DNA from: Melghirimyces algeriensis
Lineage (GTDB): Bacteria > Bacillota > Bacilli > Thermoactinomycetales > DSM-45169
Length of the DNA stretch: 64,000 bases
Assembly (NCBI RefSeq): GCF_900182565.1
Contig: NZ_FXTI01000011.1
Span: 1-64,000 of the forward strand
Direction of reading: 5' to 3'
In this document: positions 16,396 through 25,917 of the stretch, piece after piece
Layout of the letters: each line of letters starts with the position of its first letter
Numbering within the stretch: the first letter of the stretch is position 1
Notes under the pieces: generated by a model
The model's database searches: none
The model's input: the letters and a program-made list of their open reading frames with translations, nothing else
Told to the model about the DNA's origin: nothing
Made by a program: the position numbers and the translations under genes

Positions 16396-18072
16396 ATGAA
16401 ATTGATGCATAATCAGGAAAATCAATCTAAACGACTAGATGATAAAGTGGCGTGGAGTCGTTTATTCTGTCAAATCAAGGGGATCGACAGAGTGAAAACA
16501 AATGAACAGCCTCCAAGACTTGCGAATTCTTTTGAACTGATTATTGTGAAAGAAGGAAAGGGGTTAATAAGACTGGATCAAGCAAGCTTTTTTTTACATG
16601 CTCAAGATGTTTGTTTCATCCATCCCTCACAAGTGTATAGTGTGGAAACGAAGCACGATGAGAGCCTTGAGTATATATGTTGTAGGTTCGAGGTTTTCAC
16701 GGTTGGAAGAGAAGGGTTGGAACTGACTTCGTTTAGAGAGCATCATCTTTTTCCGTTAAAGGGGAAGCAGTCCGTAGGAGAATTTCCGGAGATCCTAGAA
16801 ACTGTGGAGTCGCTTTATCATTTCAAAGAGAGCGGGAAGGGTTTGGAACGATTTCACAAACGAATTTTATTGGAACAGTTGATCTATTTGATAGCCAAAA
16901 ATCGAAAGACATCTTCAGAGAAGGATACGTTGAAGGCGATTGAGGAGACAAGGGTTTTTATGGAAAACCATTTCCATGAAAACATCTCGATTGGAATGCT
17001 AGCTTCAAAGGCTGAAATCAGTGCCAAATATTTCTCAGATCTATTTAAAAAAGAGTATGGGATCAGTGTCAGCGAATATTTGACAAATCTCAGAATCAAT
17101 AAAGCAAAATCCCTGTTGGTAAAGGGGGAAGAAAAGATACGGGATATTGCCAATCAAGTTGGGTATAGTGATGAGTTTTATTTAAGCCGTAAGTTTAAAC
17201 AGACCGTAGGCATTTCTCCTTCAATCTATCGTAAAAGGAGGAAGCAAAAGGTTGCAGCGTATGATCTACCGACGATTGGTCATTTATATGCCTTAAATAT
17301 TTGCCCATATGCTGCCCCCATTCATCCCAAATGGACCTCCTATTATTATCAAACCCATCGTCATGAGATTTCCGTTCATTTAAGTGCCTTCCAAATCAAT
17401 AAGGATTGGAAGGCCAATCTTCAGATCCTTGAAAAGAATCCCCCAGATCTTATTATTAGCAGGGATGGAATCAGCAAAGAAGAGAAGGAACAGCTGTCAA
17501 ACATTGCTCCCGTCTATTTTTATCCCCAAAAGATTTCTTGGCGGGAACAGCTGCTTTCGATTGCCAAGTATTTAGGGGAATGGCAAGAGGCGAAAGAATG
17601 GTTGAAAACCTATGAAAGAAAGGTTATGCATACAAGAAATCGAATGAAAACGTATGTTGGAGCAGAGACGTTTTTACCTTTGCGGTTATATCGGGGTCTG
17701 CTTTACCTTGACTACACTCGCACAATCAAGGAAGTATTTTTTGGTGATTTGCAGATGAATGCCTATCCGTTAAATGATGGCAAGCCGAGGAAACGAGTGA
17801 TTTTCCTTTCAGAACTAGCCCGATGCAATCCCGATCGGTTATTGCTGAATATCTGTCAGGAATCAGCGACGATCGAGAGCTGGTCTTCGCTTCAACAGGA
17901 AAGGTTGTGGAATGACCTGAACGCAGTCCGCTTTCATCAGGTTTATACGATTTCTTCAGATCCATGGAGGGAATATTCTTCCAGTTCACACAAACGCGTT
18001 CTAGAGGAAACGATCGCACTTTTTACAGGTTGTTCAGAGAATCAGAAAAACGGATCTTCGCTTCTTTTCTGA
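16396..18072 (+). CDS. btr: Btr-like AraC activator with substrate-binding domain
   Basis: A 558-aa cytoplasmic regulator. An N-terminal cupin-like AraC region (about 15-150) is followed by a double helix-turn-helix (about 190-285; SIGMLASKAEISAKYFSDLF and IRDIANQVGYSDEFYLSRKF). A C-terminal periplasmic-binding-protein-like domain (about 290-555) completes it. This fusion is what Bacillus subtilis Btr has; Btr senses ferri-bacillibactin and activates feuABC. The ATG at 16396 follows AAAAGGAGAG; a 21-codon extension would run through the Fur box and is rejected. Directly upstream of the feu genes and Fur-controlled. Confidence 0.9.
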   Translation: MKLMHNQENQSKRLDDKVAWSRLFCQIKGIDRVKTNEQPPRLANSFELIIVKEGKGLIRLDQASFFLHAQDVCFIHPSQVYSVETKHDESLEYICCRFEVFTVGREGLELTSFREHHLFPLKGKQSVGEFPEILETVESLYHFKESGKGLERFHKRILLEQLIYLIAKNRKTSSEKDTLKAIEETRVFMENHFHENISIGMLASKAEISAKYFSDLFKKEYGISVSEYLTNLRINKAKSLLVKGEEKIRDIANQVGYSDEFYLSRKFKQTVGISPSIYRKRRKQKVAAYDLPTIGHLYALNICPYAAPIHPKWTSYYYQTHRHEISVHLSAFQINKDWKANLQILEKNPPDLIISRDGISKEEKEQLSNIAPVYFYPQKISWREQLLSIAKYLGEWQEAKEWLKTYERKVMHTRNRMKTYVGAETFLPLRLYRGLLYLDYTRTIKEVFFGDLQMNAYPLNDGKPRKRVIFLSELARCNPDRLLLNICQESATIESWSSLQQERLWNDLNAVRFHQVYTISSDPWREYSSSSHKRVLEETIALFTGCSENQKNGSSLLF

Positions 18073-18179
18073 ACATGTCATCATGTCAGAACCAATGATC
18101 CAATTAAAATGTTTCTGGAAATCGTCCAAATAGATTCTGGAATCTGTACATGTACGGAAGAGAGTGTCTATTTTATCAT

Positions 18180-18194
18180 TGATAATGATTATCG
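18180..18194 (+). promoter_or_regulatory. Fur box upstream of feuA
   Basis: TGATAATGATTATCG, 14 of 15 to the Fur consensus, sits inside a larger dyad (TATCATTGATAATGATTATCGATA). It lies 40 bases upstream of the binding-protein gene. It gives the uptake operon its own iron switch in addition to Btr. Confidence 0.85.
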
Positions 18195-18233
18195 ATATTA
18201 GTTATTTCCGTTGAGAGGAGTTTTTCAGCGATT

Positions 18234-19166
18234 ATGAAAAAGAAATGTCTGGGTATTGCCCTTATTACTGTGTTCATGCTTTTACTGGTAGCATGCGGTG
18301 CAAAGAAAGAGGCTGCACATGAAACCAGGACCATTCATTATCTTGGTCAAGAGTATACAGTTCCCAAAAATAGCGAACGGATTGTGATTGCCGGAAGTGT
18401 TGAAGCGATGGAAGATGCACTCGTACTTGGTGTTGAACCGATTGGTGGAATTACCGTAGGAGGGAAGTTTCCCGACATGTTCGCGGAAATTACAGATTCG
18501 ACCGAACCGATCGGAGAAAAGAAACAACCCAACTTGGAAACGATATTAAAGCTGAAGCCGGATGTTATTTTAGGCAGTTCAAAATTCCCGGCGGATGTTA
18601 AGAAAAAGTTGGCTAAAATCGCTCCTACGATTCCGATTTCTTATATATCGACGGATTGGAAAGCAAATTTGCGTGTGCTGGCGGAATTGACAGGCAAACA
18701 GGATCAAGCCGAACGGATTTTGCAAAAATATGAGGATGATGTGGCTGCAGCCAAGAAGCAATTAAGTGAGAGATTAAAAGATAAAACGGTTGTCACTGTT
18801 CGAATCAGGGGCGGAAATATCATGATTTACCGAGAGGATGTGTTCTTCAATCCTACGTTATACAAGGATTTGGGACTGACCGTACCGGAACAGGTCAAAT
18901 CCGCAAAAACTCAGGAAGTGATTTCACTGGAGAAATTCAGTGAGCTAAACCCGGACTACCTCTTTGTGCAGTTCTCTGCGGATGAGAATAAGGAGCAACC
19001 CAAGGTTTTTGAGGAGCTGCAAAAAAACCCCATCTGGAAGAGTATCAATGCGGTGAAAAACGACAAAGTATTCGTCAATGTGGTTGATCCTCATGCACAA
19101 GGGGGTACAGCATGGAGTAAGATTCACTTCCTCGAAGCAGCTGTTGAGAGGTTGTCCAATGAATAA
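18234..19166 (+). CDS. feuA: FeuA-like ferri-siderophore-binding lipoprotein
   Basis: A 310-aa extracellular substrate-binding lipoprotein. The signal peptide ends in the lipobox LLVAC with Cys at about 21. The mature part has the class III (helical backbone) binding-protein pattern: RIVIAGSVEAMEDALVLGV (about 43-61), LKPDVILGSS and LNPDYLFVQFS. In this context the ligand should be the ferric bacillibactin-type catecholate. GAGAGGAG precedes the ATG. It overlaps feuB by eight bases. Confidence 0.9.
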   Translation: MKKKCLGIALITVFMLLLVACGAKKEAAHETRTIHYLGQEYTVPKNSERIVIAGSVEAMEDALVLGVEPIGGITVGGKFPDMFAEITDSTEPIGEKKQPNLETILKLKPDVILGSSKFPADVKKKLAKIAPTIPISYISTDWKANLRVLAELTGKQDQAERILQKYEDDVAAAKKQLSERLKDKTVVTVRIRGGNIMIYREDVFFNPTLYKDLGLTVPEQVKSAKTQEVISLEKFSELNPDYLFVQFSADENKEQPKVFEELQKNPIWKSINAVKNDKVFVNVVDPHAQGGTAWSKIHFLEAAVERLSNE

Positions 19167-20181
19167 AGTCAAGCGAATAAGAATTTCTTTGCCGGTCCTT
19201 ATTTTAGGACTCTCGCCGATCATCATTGCATTTACAATGATAGGCTCCATACTCTATGGAGCCAAAGATATCGGTTGGAGCACGGTGTTGGATGCGTTCT
19301 TTCAGTTTGATTCGGGAAATGTAGATCACCAAATTGTGATGTATTCCCGTTTGCCAAGGGTGATTGGAGCGCTTTTGATTGGAGCCTTTCTTGCCATATC
19401 AGGAGCGATTATGCAGGGGATGACAAGAAACTATCTTGCATCCCCTTCAATTATGGGAGTTTCTGATGGGTCCGTTTTTGCCATTACATTCTGTATGATT
19501 TTTATTCCAAATGCCTCTCCCCTGGATATGATTGTATATTCACTTGTTGGCTCGGCAGTCGCAGTAGGCATTGTCTTGGGATTTATGTCACTGTTGCCCA
19601 ATGGAATGTCCCCCGTTCGAATGGCAATCATTGGAACCATCATTGGAACGTTTCTGAGCAGTATATCAGCCGCCATGGCTTCCTATTTTCAGGTTTCACA
19701 GAATATCAGTTTTTGGTATAACGCTCGCTTGCATCAAATCGATCCAAACCTCATAAAATTGGCCATTCCTTTTGCACTTGTTGGAATAGGGTTGGCACTG
19801 CTCATTTCCAAGTCGATTACCGTTCTTTCATTGGGTCATGAGGTTTCCGTAAGTTTGGGGCAAAAAAATGTGTTTGTAAAAGTGGTTGCGATCATTAGTG
19901 TTGTCATTTTGACCGGTATTTCGGTCGCTTTGGCCGGTAATATCGGATTTGTAGGGCTGATCATTCCCCATATCACCCGGTTTTTGGTCGGCTTTGATTA
20001 TCGATTGATTATTTCTTGTGCGGGTGTTATTGGGGCCATCTTTCTAGCGCTGTCCGATATCCTGAGTCGATTTCTAAATCATCCATTTGAAACGCCCATT
20101 GGGGTTGTCACCGCATTGATCGGGGTTCCTTTCTTCCTCTACTTGATTCGAAAAAGAGGGGGGATGAAATATGCCTCGTGA
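19159..20181 (+). CDS. feuB: FeuB-like siderophore ABC permease
   Basis: A FecCD-family membrane permease of 340 aa with nine to ten hydrophobic segments. Family motifs include RLPRVIGALLIGAFLAISGAIMQG (about 72-95), GNIGFVGLIIPHITR (about 253-267) and the C-terminal ETPIGVVTALIGVPFFL. Starts at the ATG inside ATGAATAA that ends feuA, so translation is coupled. Pairs with the next gene to form the heterodimeric channel. Confidence 0.92.
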   Translation: MNKVKRIRISLPVLILGLSPIIIAFTMIGSILYGAKDIGWSTVLDAFFQFDSGNVDHQIVMYSRLPRVIGALLIGAFLAISGAIMQGMTRNYLASPSIMGVSDGSVFAITFCMIFIPNASPLDMIVYSLVGSAVAVGIVLGFMSLLPNGMSPVRMAIIGTIIGTFLSSISAAMASYFQVSQNISFWYNARLHQIDPNLIKLAIPFALVGIGLALLISKSITVLSLGHEVSVSLGQKNVFVKVVAIISVVILTGISVALAGNIGFVGLIIPHITRFLVGFDYRLIISCAGVIGAIFLALSDILSRFLNHPFETPIGVVTALIGVPFFLYLIRKRGGMKYAS

Positions 20182-21193
20182 CTCTGCAAGACGGTATTGG
20201 ACAGTGTTGATTACAAGCTTTTTGATGATTTTGGCTGCAATATATGTCAGCCTGACCAACGGTGCATTTGACATTGCCGTCTGGGACGTGGTGAGGACCC
20301 TCCTTCGAATCGATCCAAATGCAGCGCATGATTTAGTCATATTTGAATTTCGACTTCCCCGTATTGTGATTGCGGGATTGGTCGGTTTCGGCCTGGGGAT
20401 TGCAGGAGCGGTGCTCCAGGGGATCACCAGAAATGGATTGGCTGATCCTGGGATTTTGGGGATTAATGCAGGTGCAGGAGCGGCTATCGTCATCTTTATG
20501 TTTTTCTTTCAAGGTCAAATAACGGGAACAAGCTGGGTGTCAATTTTGGCAATGCCATTGTTTGGATTGGTTGGTGGCCTAGGAGCGGCAATTTTTATTT
20601 ATCTGTTTTCATGGAGTAACGGAAGGTTGGACCCTCAACGCCTGATTTTAGTTGGAATCGCCATAGGGTCCGGATTTGGGGCGTTGTCCCTACACCTGTC
20701 GCTAAAGATGAATCCACAGGATTTCGAAATGGCGACGGTATGGTTTACAGGGAGTATTTGGAATGCGAACTGGAAATATATTGTACCGGTGTTTTTATGG
20801 CTTGTCATTTTAGTCCCTATTGTTATCAGGAAATCATATATTCTTGATCTTCTTCAGCTGGGAGAAGATATTGCCACAGGTCTGGGAGTCTCCACAGAAA
20901 AAGAAAAAAATGTGCTGCTTCTCTGTAGTATTGGAATCGTCAGCGCTTGTGTCTCTGTTTCCGGAAGTATTGGATTTGTCGGACTGATCGCGCCTCACAT
21001 CAGTAAGCGTCTGATTGGCATTCATCATAACCGTGTCATTCCTGTCAGTGGTACCGTTGGGATGTTTCTTGTCATTATTTCCGATTTTATTGCTAAAACC
21101 GTCTTTTCTCCGGTTGAACTACCTGTTGGGATCGTTATTTCTCTCATTGGTGTTCCGTATTTCATCTATTTATTGTATAAAACCAAGGTTTAA
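20171..21193 (+). CDS. feuC: FeuC-like siderophore ABC permease
   Basis: The second FecCD-type permease, 340 aa, with RLPRIVIAGLVGFGLGIAGAVLQG (about 58-81), GSIGFVGLIAPHISK (about 261-275) and PVGIVISLIGVPYFIYLL at the C-terminus. It overlaps feuB by 11 bases. No ATPase follows it; in Bacillus subtilis the unlinked YusV energises FeuBC, and a YusV-like ATPase is encoded at 42.6 kb here. Confidence 0.92.
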   Translation: MPRDSARRYWTVLITSFLMILAAIYVSLTNGAFDIAVWDVVRTLLRIDPNAAHDLVIFEFRLPRIVIAGLVGFGLGIAGAVLQGITRNGLADPGILGINAGAGAAIVIFMFFFQGQITGTSWVSILAMPLFGLVGGLGAAIFIYLFSWSNGRLDPQRLILVGIAIGSGFGALSLHLSLKMNPQDFEMATVWFTGSIWNANWKYIVPVFLWLVILVPIVIRKSYILDLLQLGEDIATGLGVSTEKEKNVLLLCSIGIVSACVSVSGSIGFVGLIAPHISKRLIGIHHNRVIPVSGTVGMFLVIISDFIAKTVFSPVELPVGIVISLIGVPYFIYLLYKTKV

Positions 21194-21226
21194 GGATTTC
21201 ATAATGGTATGAATGGGGGATTAATC

Positions 21227-22060
21227 ATGAAGGAAGTTACAAATTCCGATCCATTTACGATTGTGGGAACAGAACAGTACAACATGGTTTCCAAAATGAA
21301 TCGAGAATACCGAATCTTTGTGTCAAAGCCAAGTGAGAAGCCACCTGCATCCGGTTACCCAGTGATCTATCTGCTAGATGGGAATTCCATATTTGGAACA
21401 GTTGTAGAAGCAATCAGAATTCAATCAAAAAGACCTGAGAAAACGGGTATTGTACCGGCTATTGTCGTTGGCATCGGTTATCCGACGGAAGCCCCTTTTT
21501 CCCCTCATCGTTTTTACGACTATACAATGGCACAAACCGATCAAGAAATGCCCTTTAAGCCCGACGGAAAACCCTGGCCTAAACAGGGTGGGGCGAGTGA
21601 GTTCTTATCCTTTATAGAAGAAGAACTGAAGCCGAAGATTCACCAGACCCTTAAGGTTGACTCCAATAAACAGACGATCTTTGGTCACTCACTGGGTGGA
21701 TTGTTTGTATTGTATACCCTCTTTACAAGTCCTCGTTCTTTTCAATCATATATTGCAGGAAGTCCTTCACTTCATTGGAATGAGCGGAACATTCTCGCAA
21801 AAGAAAGGAGCTTTATGGCTCGACTTGAAAGAGAAGCCATTCATGCCAAACTGTTAATAGGAATTGGGGAATTGGAGAAGGAGCATAAAAGCAATATCGG
21901 AGAACTGGCAAAAAAAATGTCAGAGCGGCTTTCTTTCTATAAAAATCGAGGGTTGAATGTAAAATTCATTCAGTTTGAGGATGAATGTCACACCTCTGTT
22001 CTACCACCTCTCATTAACAAATCTTTACGCTTTTCCTTGCATTCACAGGTGGATCAGTAA
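21227..22060 (+). CDS. besA: BesA-like ferri-siderophore esterase
   Basis: An alpha/beta hydrolase of about 277 aa in the esterase-D/enterochelin-esterase family. The nucleophile elbow is GHSLGG (about 147-152). An oxyanion-type region (VIYLLDGNSIFG, about 43-54) and a C-terminal His in DECHTSVLPP follow the family plan. It should cleave the trilactone of ferri-bacillibactin in the cytoplasm to release iron. The ATG at 21227 with GGGGGA upstream is preferred over an ATG 18 bases earlier that lacks a ribosome site. It lies just after feuC and before the dhb promoter. Confidence 0.88.
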   Translation: MKEVTNSDPFTIVGTEQYNMVSKMNREYRIFVSKPSEKPPASGYPVIYLLDGNSIFGTVVEAIRIQSKRPEKTGIVPAIVVGIGYPTEAPFSPHRFYDYTMAQTDQEMPFKPDGKPWPKQGGASEFLSFIEEELKPKIHQTLKVDSNKQTIFGHSLGGLFVLYTLFTSPRSFQSYIAGSPSLHWNERNILAKERSFMARLEREAIHAKLLIGIGELEKEHKSNIGELAKKMSERLSFYKNRGLNVKFIQFEDECHTSVLPPLINKSLRFSLHSQVDQ

Positions 22061-22062
22061 AT

Positions 22063-22092
22063 ATGGCTTCATCAATCATTGGATGAAGCCAT
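22063..22092 (+). terminator. Hairpin ending the feu-besA unit
   Basis: An 11-bp perfect stem (ATGGCTTCATC/GATGAAGCCAT) begins three bases after the besA stop. The downstream tract is AT-rich (TATATAAAATT) rather than a clean T-run, so efficiency is uncertain. Confidence 0.6.
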
Positions 22093-22133
22093 TATATAAA
22101 ATTGAAAACAGTATGATTCTACAAAAAATAATC

Positions 22134-22162
22134 TTGACGAGGCGGTTCAATTTTTGTAAGAT
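22134..22162 (+). promoter_or_regulatory. dhb operon promoter
   Basis: TTGACG (22134-22139), a 17-base spacer and TAAGAT (22157-22162). The predicted start near 22169 is ten bases before the perfect Fur box, so Fur binding should block initiation. Confidence 0.75.
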
Positions 22163-22178
22163 GAGAAATAAATTTAGT

Positions 22179-22193
22179 GATAATGATTATCAA
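22179..22193 (+). promoter_or_regulatory. Fur box of the dhb operon
   Basis: TGATAATGATTATCA is a perfect 7-1-7 palindrome of the Fur consensus. It overlaps the predicted transcription start of the siderophore biosynthesis operon. Confidence 0.92.
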
Positions 22194-22241
22194 TTTCAAT
22201 AAATAAGCGATTTGGATTCGCAAAAAAAGGATGTGATCTGG

Positions 22242-23027
22242 TTGGGCCATTTACACATTGAAGGAAAAGTTGCTCTGGTGACAGGAGCAGCACAAGGAAT
22301 TGGGAAGGAGGTGATGAGGTCTCTTGCGGAACATGGTGTGTGCGTGGCAGGGGTAGATAAAAATGCAGAAAAATTGATGAAGTGTGTCTTTGAGTTAAAG
22401 GAAGAGGGTTATGATGTGCATGCTTTTCATGCTGATGTCCGTAACAGCAATGCAGTAAACGATGTTATTGAGCGAATTGAAGAGATTTGTGGCGCGATTG
22501 ACATTTTGGTAAATGTAGCCGGAATTCTTCGGACAGGTCCAATTGAAAGCTTTACGAATGAAGATTGGGAAGAGACCTTCAGCGTGAATACGGCAGGCGT
22601 TTTTCATGTATCACGGGCTGTCAGCCGGTTGATGATTCCCCGTCAATCGGGTGCGATTGTTACAGTGAGCTCAAACGCAGCTGACGTTCCACGAATGTTT
22701 ATGTCGGCTTATGCTGCTTCAAAAGCTGCTTCAACCATGTTCACCAAATGTCTCGCTCTTGAGCTTGCTCCGCACCATATCCGTTGTAATATCGTATCCC
22801 CTGGTTCAACGGATACTGAAATGCAGACAGCGATGTGGGCTGATGAAGATGGGGCAAATAAAGTGATTGCGGGTACGTTGGAGGAGTATCGTCTGGGGAT
22901 TCCTCTTCAAAAAATAGCCAAGCCTTGCGATATTGCAGATGCTGTCCTTTTTCTGGTTTCAGAACAATCACGTCATGTCACGATGCATGACTTGCGTGTA
23001 GATGGTGGGGCAACATTAGGAGCTTAG
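22242..23027 (+). CDS. dhbA: 2,3-dihydro-2,3-dihydroxybenzoate dehydrogenase
   Basis: A short-chain dehydrogenase that oxidises the dihydrodiol to 2,3-dihydroxybenzoate (DHB) with NAD. The NAD loop TGAAQGIG is near 14-21. NVAG is near 90, the catalytic Ser in VTVSSNAA, and YAASK carries Tyr and Lys (about 154-158). The TTG at 22242 is chosen because AAAAGGA lies at a good distance and gives 261 aa, the size of Bacillus DhbA. A TTG 30 bases upstream is possible. First gene of dhbACEBF-mbtH. Confidence 0.9.
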   Translation: MGHLHIEGKVALVTGAAQGIGKEVMRSLAEHGVCVAGVDKNAEKLMKCVFELKEEGYDVHAFHADVRNSNAVNDVIERIEEICGAIDILVNVAGILRTGPIESFTNEDWEETFSVNTAGVFHVSRAVSRLMIPRQSGAIVTVSSNAADVPRMFMSAYAASKAASTMFTKCLALELAPHHIRCNIVSPGSTDTEMQTAMWADEDGANKVIAGTLEEYRLGIPLQKIAKPCDIADAVLFLVSEQSRHVTMHDLRVDGGATLGA

Positions 23028-23049
23028 ATGAAAAGGAGGCGTAACATTA

Positions 23050-24273
23050 ATGCAAAAGATCATTGATGCAAGTACGGCTGAACAGCTGCTTCATGATTAT
23101 CAACCTGGCTCATCGTTTTTTCTGTCATCCTCCAACCAAACGCTGTTGGCCGAAGGGGTCTTTGCCAGTGTACAGAGTGATCCTTCACATGAACGAACAG
23201 CACTGATTGAGCATACAGAATCATTGCTGAAGGAAGCCAAACGATCCGGAACAAGTCAACATCCAATGGTCGTTGGAGCGATTCCGTTTGATCTAACCAA
23301 ACCGTCTCGCTTGATTGTCCCTTTAAAGGGTCAATGGGCAGGTCCGCTCCCTTTTGGTCAAATGAAAAATCAGATCGATGAACCGAGTGGTGCGGAATAC
23401 GACATCCACCCTGTTCCGACACCAGAAGATTATAAGCATGCGGTTGAGCGGGGATTGGATAAAATCGCTGCGGGTGAATTGACGAAAATTGTATTGTCAC
23501 GGTCCCTGCACCTTACAGCAAAAGAAAAGGTGGACATCCCTCATCTGCTTCGTAAGTTGGCGAGGCACAATCCAAAAGGTTACACATTTGCTGTGGATTT
23601 AAGTGGGCAAAAATCGCTTCAGAAACCTACAGAAACCACAGGTGGAAAAACGTTGTTGGGGGCAAGCCCGGAGCTGCTCGTTTCAAGATCGGGATTACAA
23701 GTGGTCGCCAACCCTTTGGCTGGGTCCGCCCCAAGAAGTGGAGATCCAAAAGAGGATCAACGCCGTGCATCCGGTCTACTAGCTTCAGTGAAAGATCGGC
23801 ATGAGCATGCGGTTGTCGTGGATGCAGTTGCACAGGCACTTAAACCGTATTGTAAAACCTTATCGGTTCCAAAAGAGCCATCGCTTCTACATACTGAAAC
23901 ATTGTGGCATTTATCTTCGGAGATTAAAGGAGAATTGATACAGCCTTCCACGACATCTCTTGAGCTTGCTCTCGCTCTTCATCCGACACCGGCTGTTTGT
24001 GGAACGCCAACGGAGTTGGCAAGAAAAGCGATTCACGAAATTGAGCCTTTTGACCGCGGCTTTTTCAGCGGAATGGTTGGCTGGTGTGACAGTAAAGGAG
24101 ATGGAGAATGGATTGTCACCATTCGATGTGCAGAGGCTGAAAGTCATTCACTGAAACTGTTTGCTGGAGCTGGTGTTGTGGAAGGATCAAACCCAGAGAA
24201 AGAACTGGCCGAAACCACGGCTAAGTTTCGGACGATGCTTCTGGCAATGGGCTTAAGCAGTGAAAAATGTTAA
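23050..24273 (+). CDS. dhbC: Isochorismate synthase
   Basis: Converts chorismate to isochorismate, drawing carbon from the shikimate pathway into DHB. The 407-aa protein has the chorismate-binding fold with KIVLSR (about 145-150), LLGASPELLVSR (about 200-211), LAGSAPRSGDP near 222 and the metal-binding LHPTPAVCGTP (about 311-321) plus ERGFFSGMVGW-type motif (FDRGFFSGMVGW). AAAAGGAGG lies upstream. 22 bases after dhbA. Confidence 0.93.
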   Translation: MQKIIDASTAEQLLHDYQPGSSFFLSSSNQTLLAEGVFASVQSDPSHERTALIEHTESLLKEAKRSGTSQHPMVVGAIPFDLTKPSRLIVPLKGQWAGPLPFGQMKNQIDEPSGAEYDIHPVPTPEDYKHAVERGLDKIAAGELTKIVLSRSLHLTAKEKVDIPHLLRKLARHNPKGYTFAVDLSGQKSLQKPTETTGGKTLLGASPELLVSRSGLQVVANPLAGSAPRSGDPKEDQRRASGLLASVKDRHEHAVVVDAVAQALKPYCKTLSVPKEPSLLHTETLWHLSSEIKGELIQPSTTSLELALALHPTPAVCGTPTELARKAIHEIEPFDRGFFSGMVGWCDSKGDGEWIVTIRCAEAESHSLKLFAGAGVVEGSNPEKELAETTAKFRTMLLAMGLSSEKC

Positions 24274-24294
24274 ACAATGTTGGAGGTATCAACG

Positions 24295-25893
24295 ATGTTT
24301 GCAAATTGCACTTCATGGCCAGAAGCGTTTACAGACCAGTATCGGAAGGAAGGATGCTGGAAAGGTGAAACGTTTGGCGAAATGCTGAGAGAAAGGGCTT
24401 TAAAATATGGTGATCGAACAGCCGTTACCGGTAAGGAAAGAGAGATCAGTTACAAGCATTTGGACCGGAACGTTGACCAATTGGCTGCCGGACTTCACCA
24501 AATGGGGATCAGACAATACGATCGTGTAGTTGTGCAATTGCCGAATCGAATTGAGTTTTTTGAAGTGATTTTTGCACTGTTTCGTTTGGGGGCGCTGCCT
24601 GTCTTTGCTTTGCCTTCCCATCGTTACAGTGAGATCCGTTATTTTTGTGAATTCAGTGAAGCGAAAGCCTATATCATTGCGGACCGTGACGCAGGATTTG
24701 ACTTTCGCTCCCTGGCAAAGAAAGTAATCGAGACCGTACCCACTTTACAGCATATCGTCGTGATCGGTGATGGAGGTAAATTTCAAGCGCTCGATCAATT
24801 GTATCAAGACCCAATCGATTTACCCAACATTGATTCAAGCGAGATTGTATTCTTTCAGCTTTCAGGTGGAAGCACGGGACTCCCTAAATTCATTCCACGA
24901 ACACATGATGATTACATATACAGCCTTCGATTGAGTGCAGAGGTTTGTAACCTTCATGAGAGCAGTGTGTATCTTGCCGTTCTCCCGATTGCTCATAATT
25001 ATCCACTTAGCTCTCCGGGCGTTCTGGGTACGCTTTATGCGGGAGGAAGAGTGGTTCTTTCCGGTGATTCCAGTCCGGATGAAGCATTTCCATTGATTGA
25101 ACGGGAACAGGTAACGATTACAGCGCTTGTACCACCAATTGCATTAGTGTGGTTAGAAGCGGTGTCATCCCGTCAATGCGATTTATCCAGCCTCGAAGTG
25201 TTACAGGTTGGCGGAGGGAAATTTGGTTCAGAGGCAGCGAGAAGAGTCAAGCCAGTGATTGGTTGTACATTACAGCAAGTGTATGGAATGGCTGAAGGAT
25301 TGGTGAACTATACAAGACTGGATGATCCGGAAGAGATTTTGATTCATACACAGGGGAGGCCGATGTCACCCTATGATGAGATTCGCATTGTAGATGAGGA
25401 AGACCGAGAAGTGGCGTTGGGCGAAGTGGGAGAATTACTGACAAGAGGTCCCTATACCATCCGGGGATATTATAAAGCGAAAGAGTATAATAGAAAAGCC
25501 TTTACGTCAGATGGTTTTTATCGAACAGGGGATTTAGTCAGGATGACTCCTGAGGGATATTTGATTGTCGAGGGACGTGCAAAGGATCAAATCAATCGAG
25601 GTGGTGAAAAGATCGCTGCAGCGGAAGTGGAGAATCATCTTCTCGCCCATCCTTTGGTTCGGGATGCAGCAATCGTTTCCATGCCGGATGAATTTCTGGG
25701 TGAACGCTCTTGTGCCTTTGTCATTGCACAGGATGATTCATTGAACATTGCTGAGGTGAAAGCATTTTTAAGAGAGCGAGGGCTGGCAGCATTTAAAATC
25801 CCTGATCGGGTAGAGTTTATAGATTCTTTCCCAAAAACAGCTGTAGGAAAGGTGAATAAGCGATCATTGCGACAAATGGTTGCAAACAAATAA
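24295..25893 (+). CDS. dhbE: 2,3-dihydroxybenzoate-AMP ligase
   Basis: A stand-alone adenylating enzyme that activates DHB and loads it on the aryl carrier domain of DhbB. The 532-aa ANL-family protein has the A3 core LSGGSTGLPKFIPR (about 191-204), A5 YGMAEG, A8 region and the C-terminal catalytic Lys in PKTAVGKVNKRSL (about 512-524). The ATG at 24295 with TTGGAGG before it gives an N-terminus aligned with known DhbE; an ATG 18 bases earlier lacks a good site. Confidence 0.94.
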   Translation: MFANCTSWPEAFTDQYRKEGCWKGETFGEMLRERALKYGDRTAVTGKEREISYKHLDRNVDQLAAGLHQMGIRQYDRVVVQLPNRIEFFEVIFALFRLGALPVFALPSHRYSEIRYFCEFSEAKAYIIADRDAGFDFRSLAKKVIETVPTLQHIVVIGDGGKFQALDQLYQDPIDLPNIDSSEIVFFQLSGGSTGLPKFIPRTHDDYIYSLRLSAEVCNLHESSVYLAVLPIAHNYPLSSPGVLGTLYAGGRVVLSGDSSPDEAFPLIEREQVTITALVPPIALVWLEAVSSRQCDLSSLEVLQVGGGKFGSEAARRVKPVIGCTLQQVYGMAEGLVNYTRLDDPEEILIHTQGRPMSPYDEIRIVDEEDREVALGEVGELLTRGPYTIRGYYKAKEYNRKAFTSDGFYRTGDLVRMTPEGYLIVEGRAKDQINRGGEKIAAAEVENHLLAHPLVRDAAIVSMPDEFLGERSCAFVIAQDDSLNIAEVKAFLRERGLAAFKIPDRVEFIDSFPKTAVGKVNKRSLRQMVANK

Positions 25894-25917
25894 GAAGAAA
25901 AGAAAGGTCGTGATTAG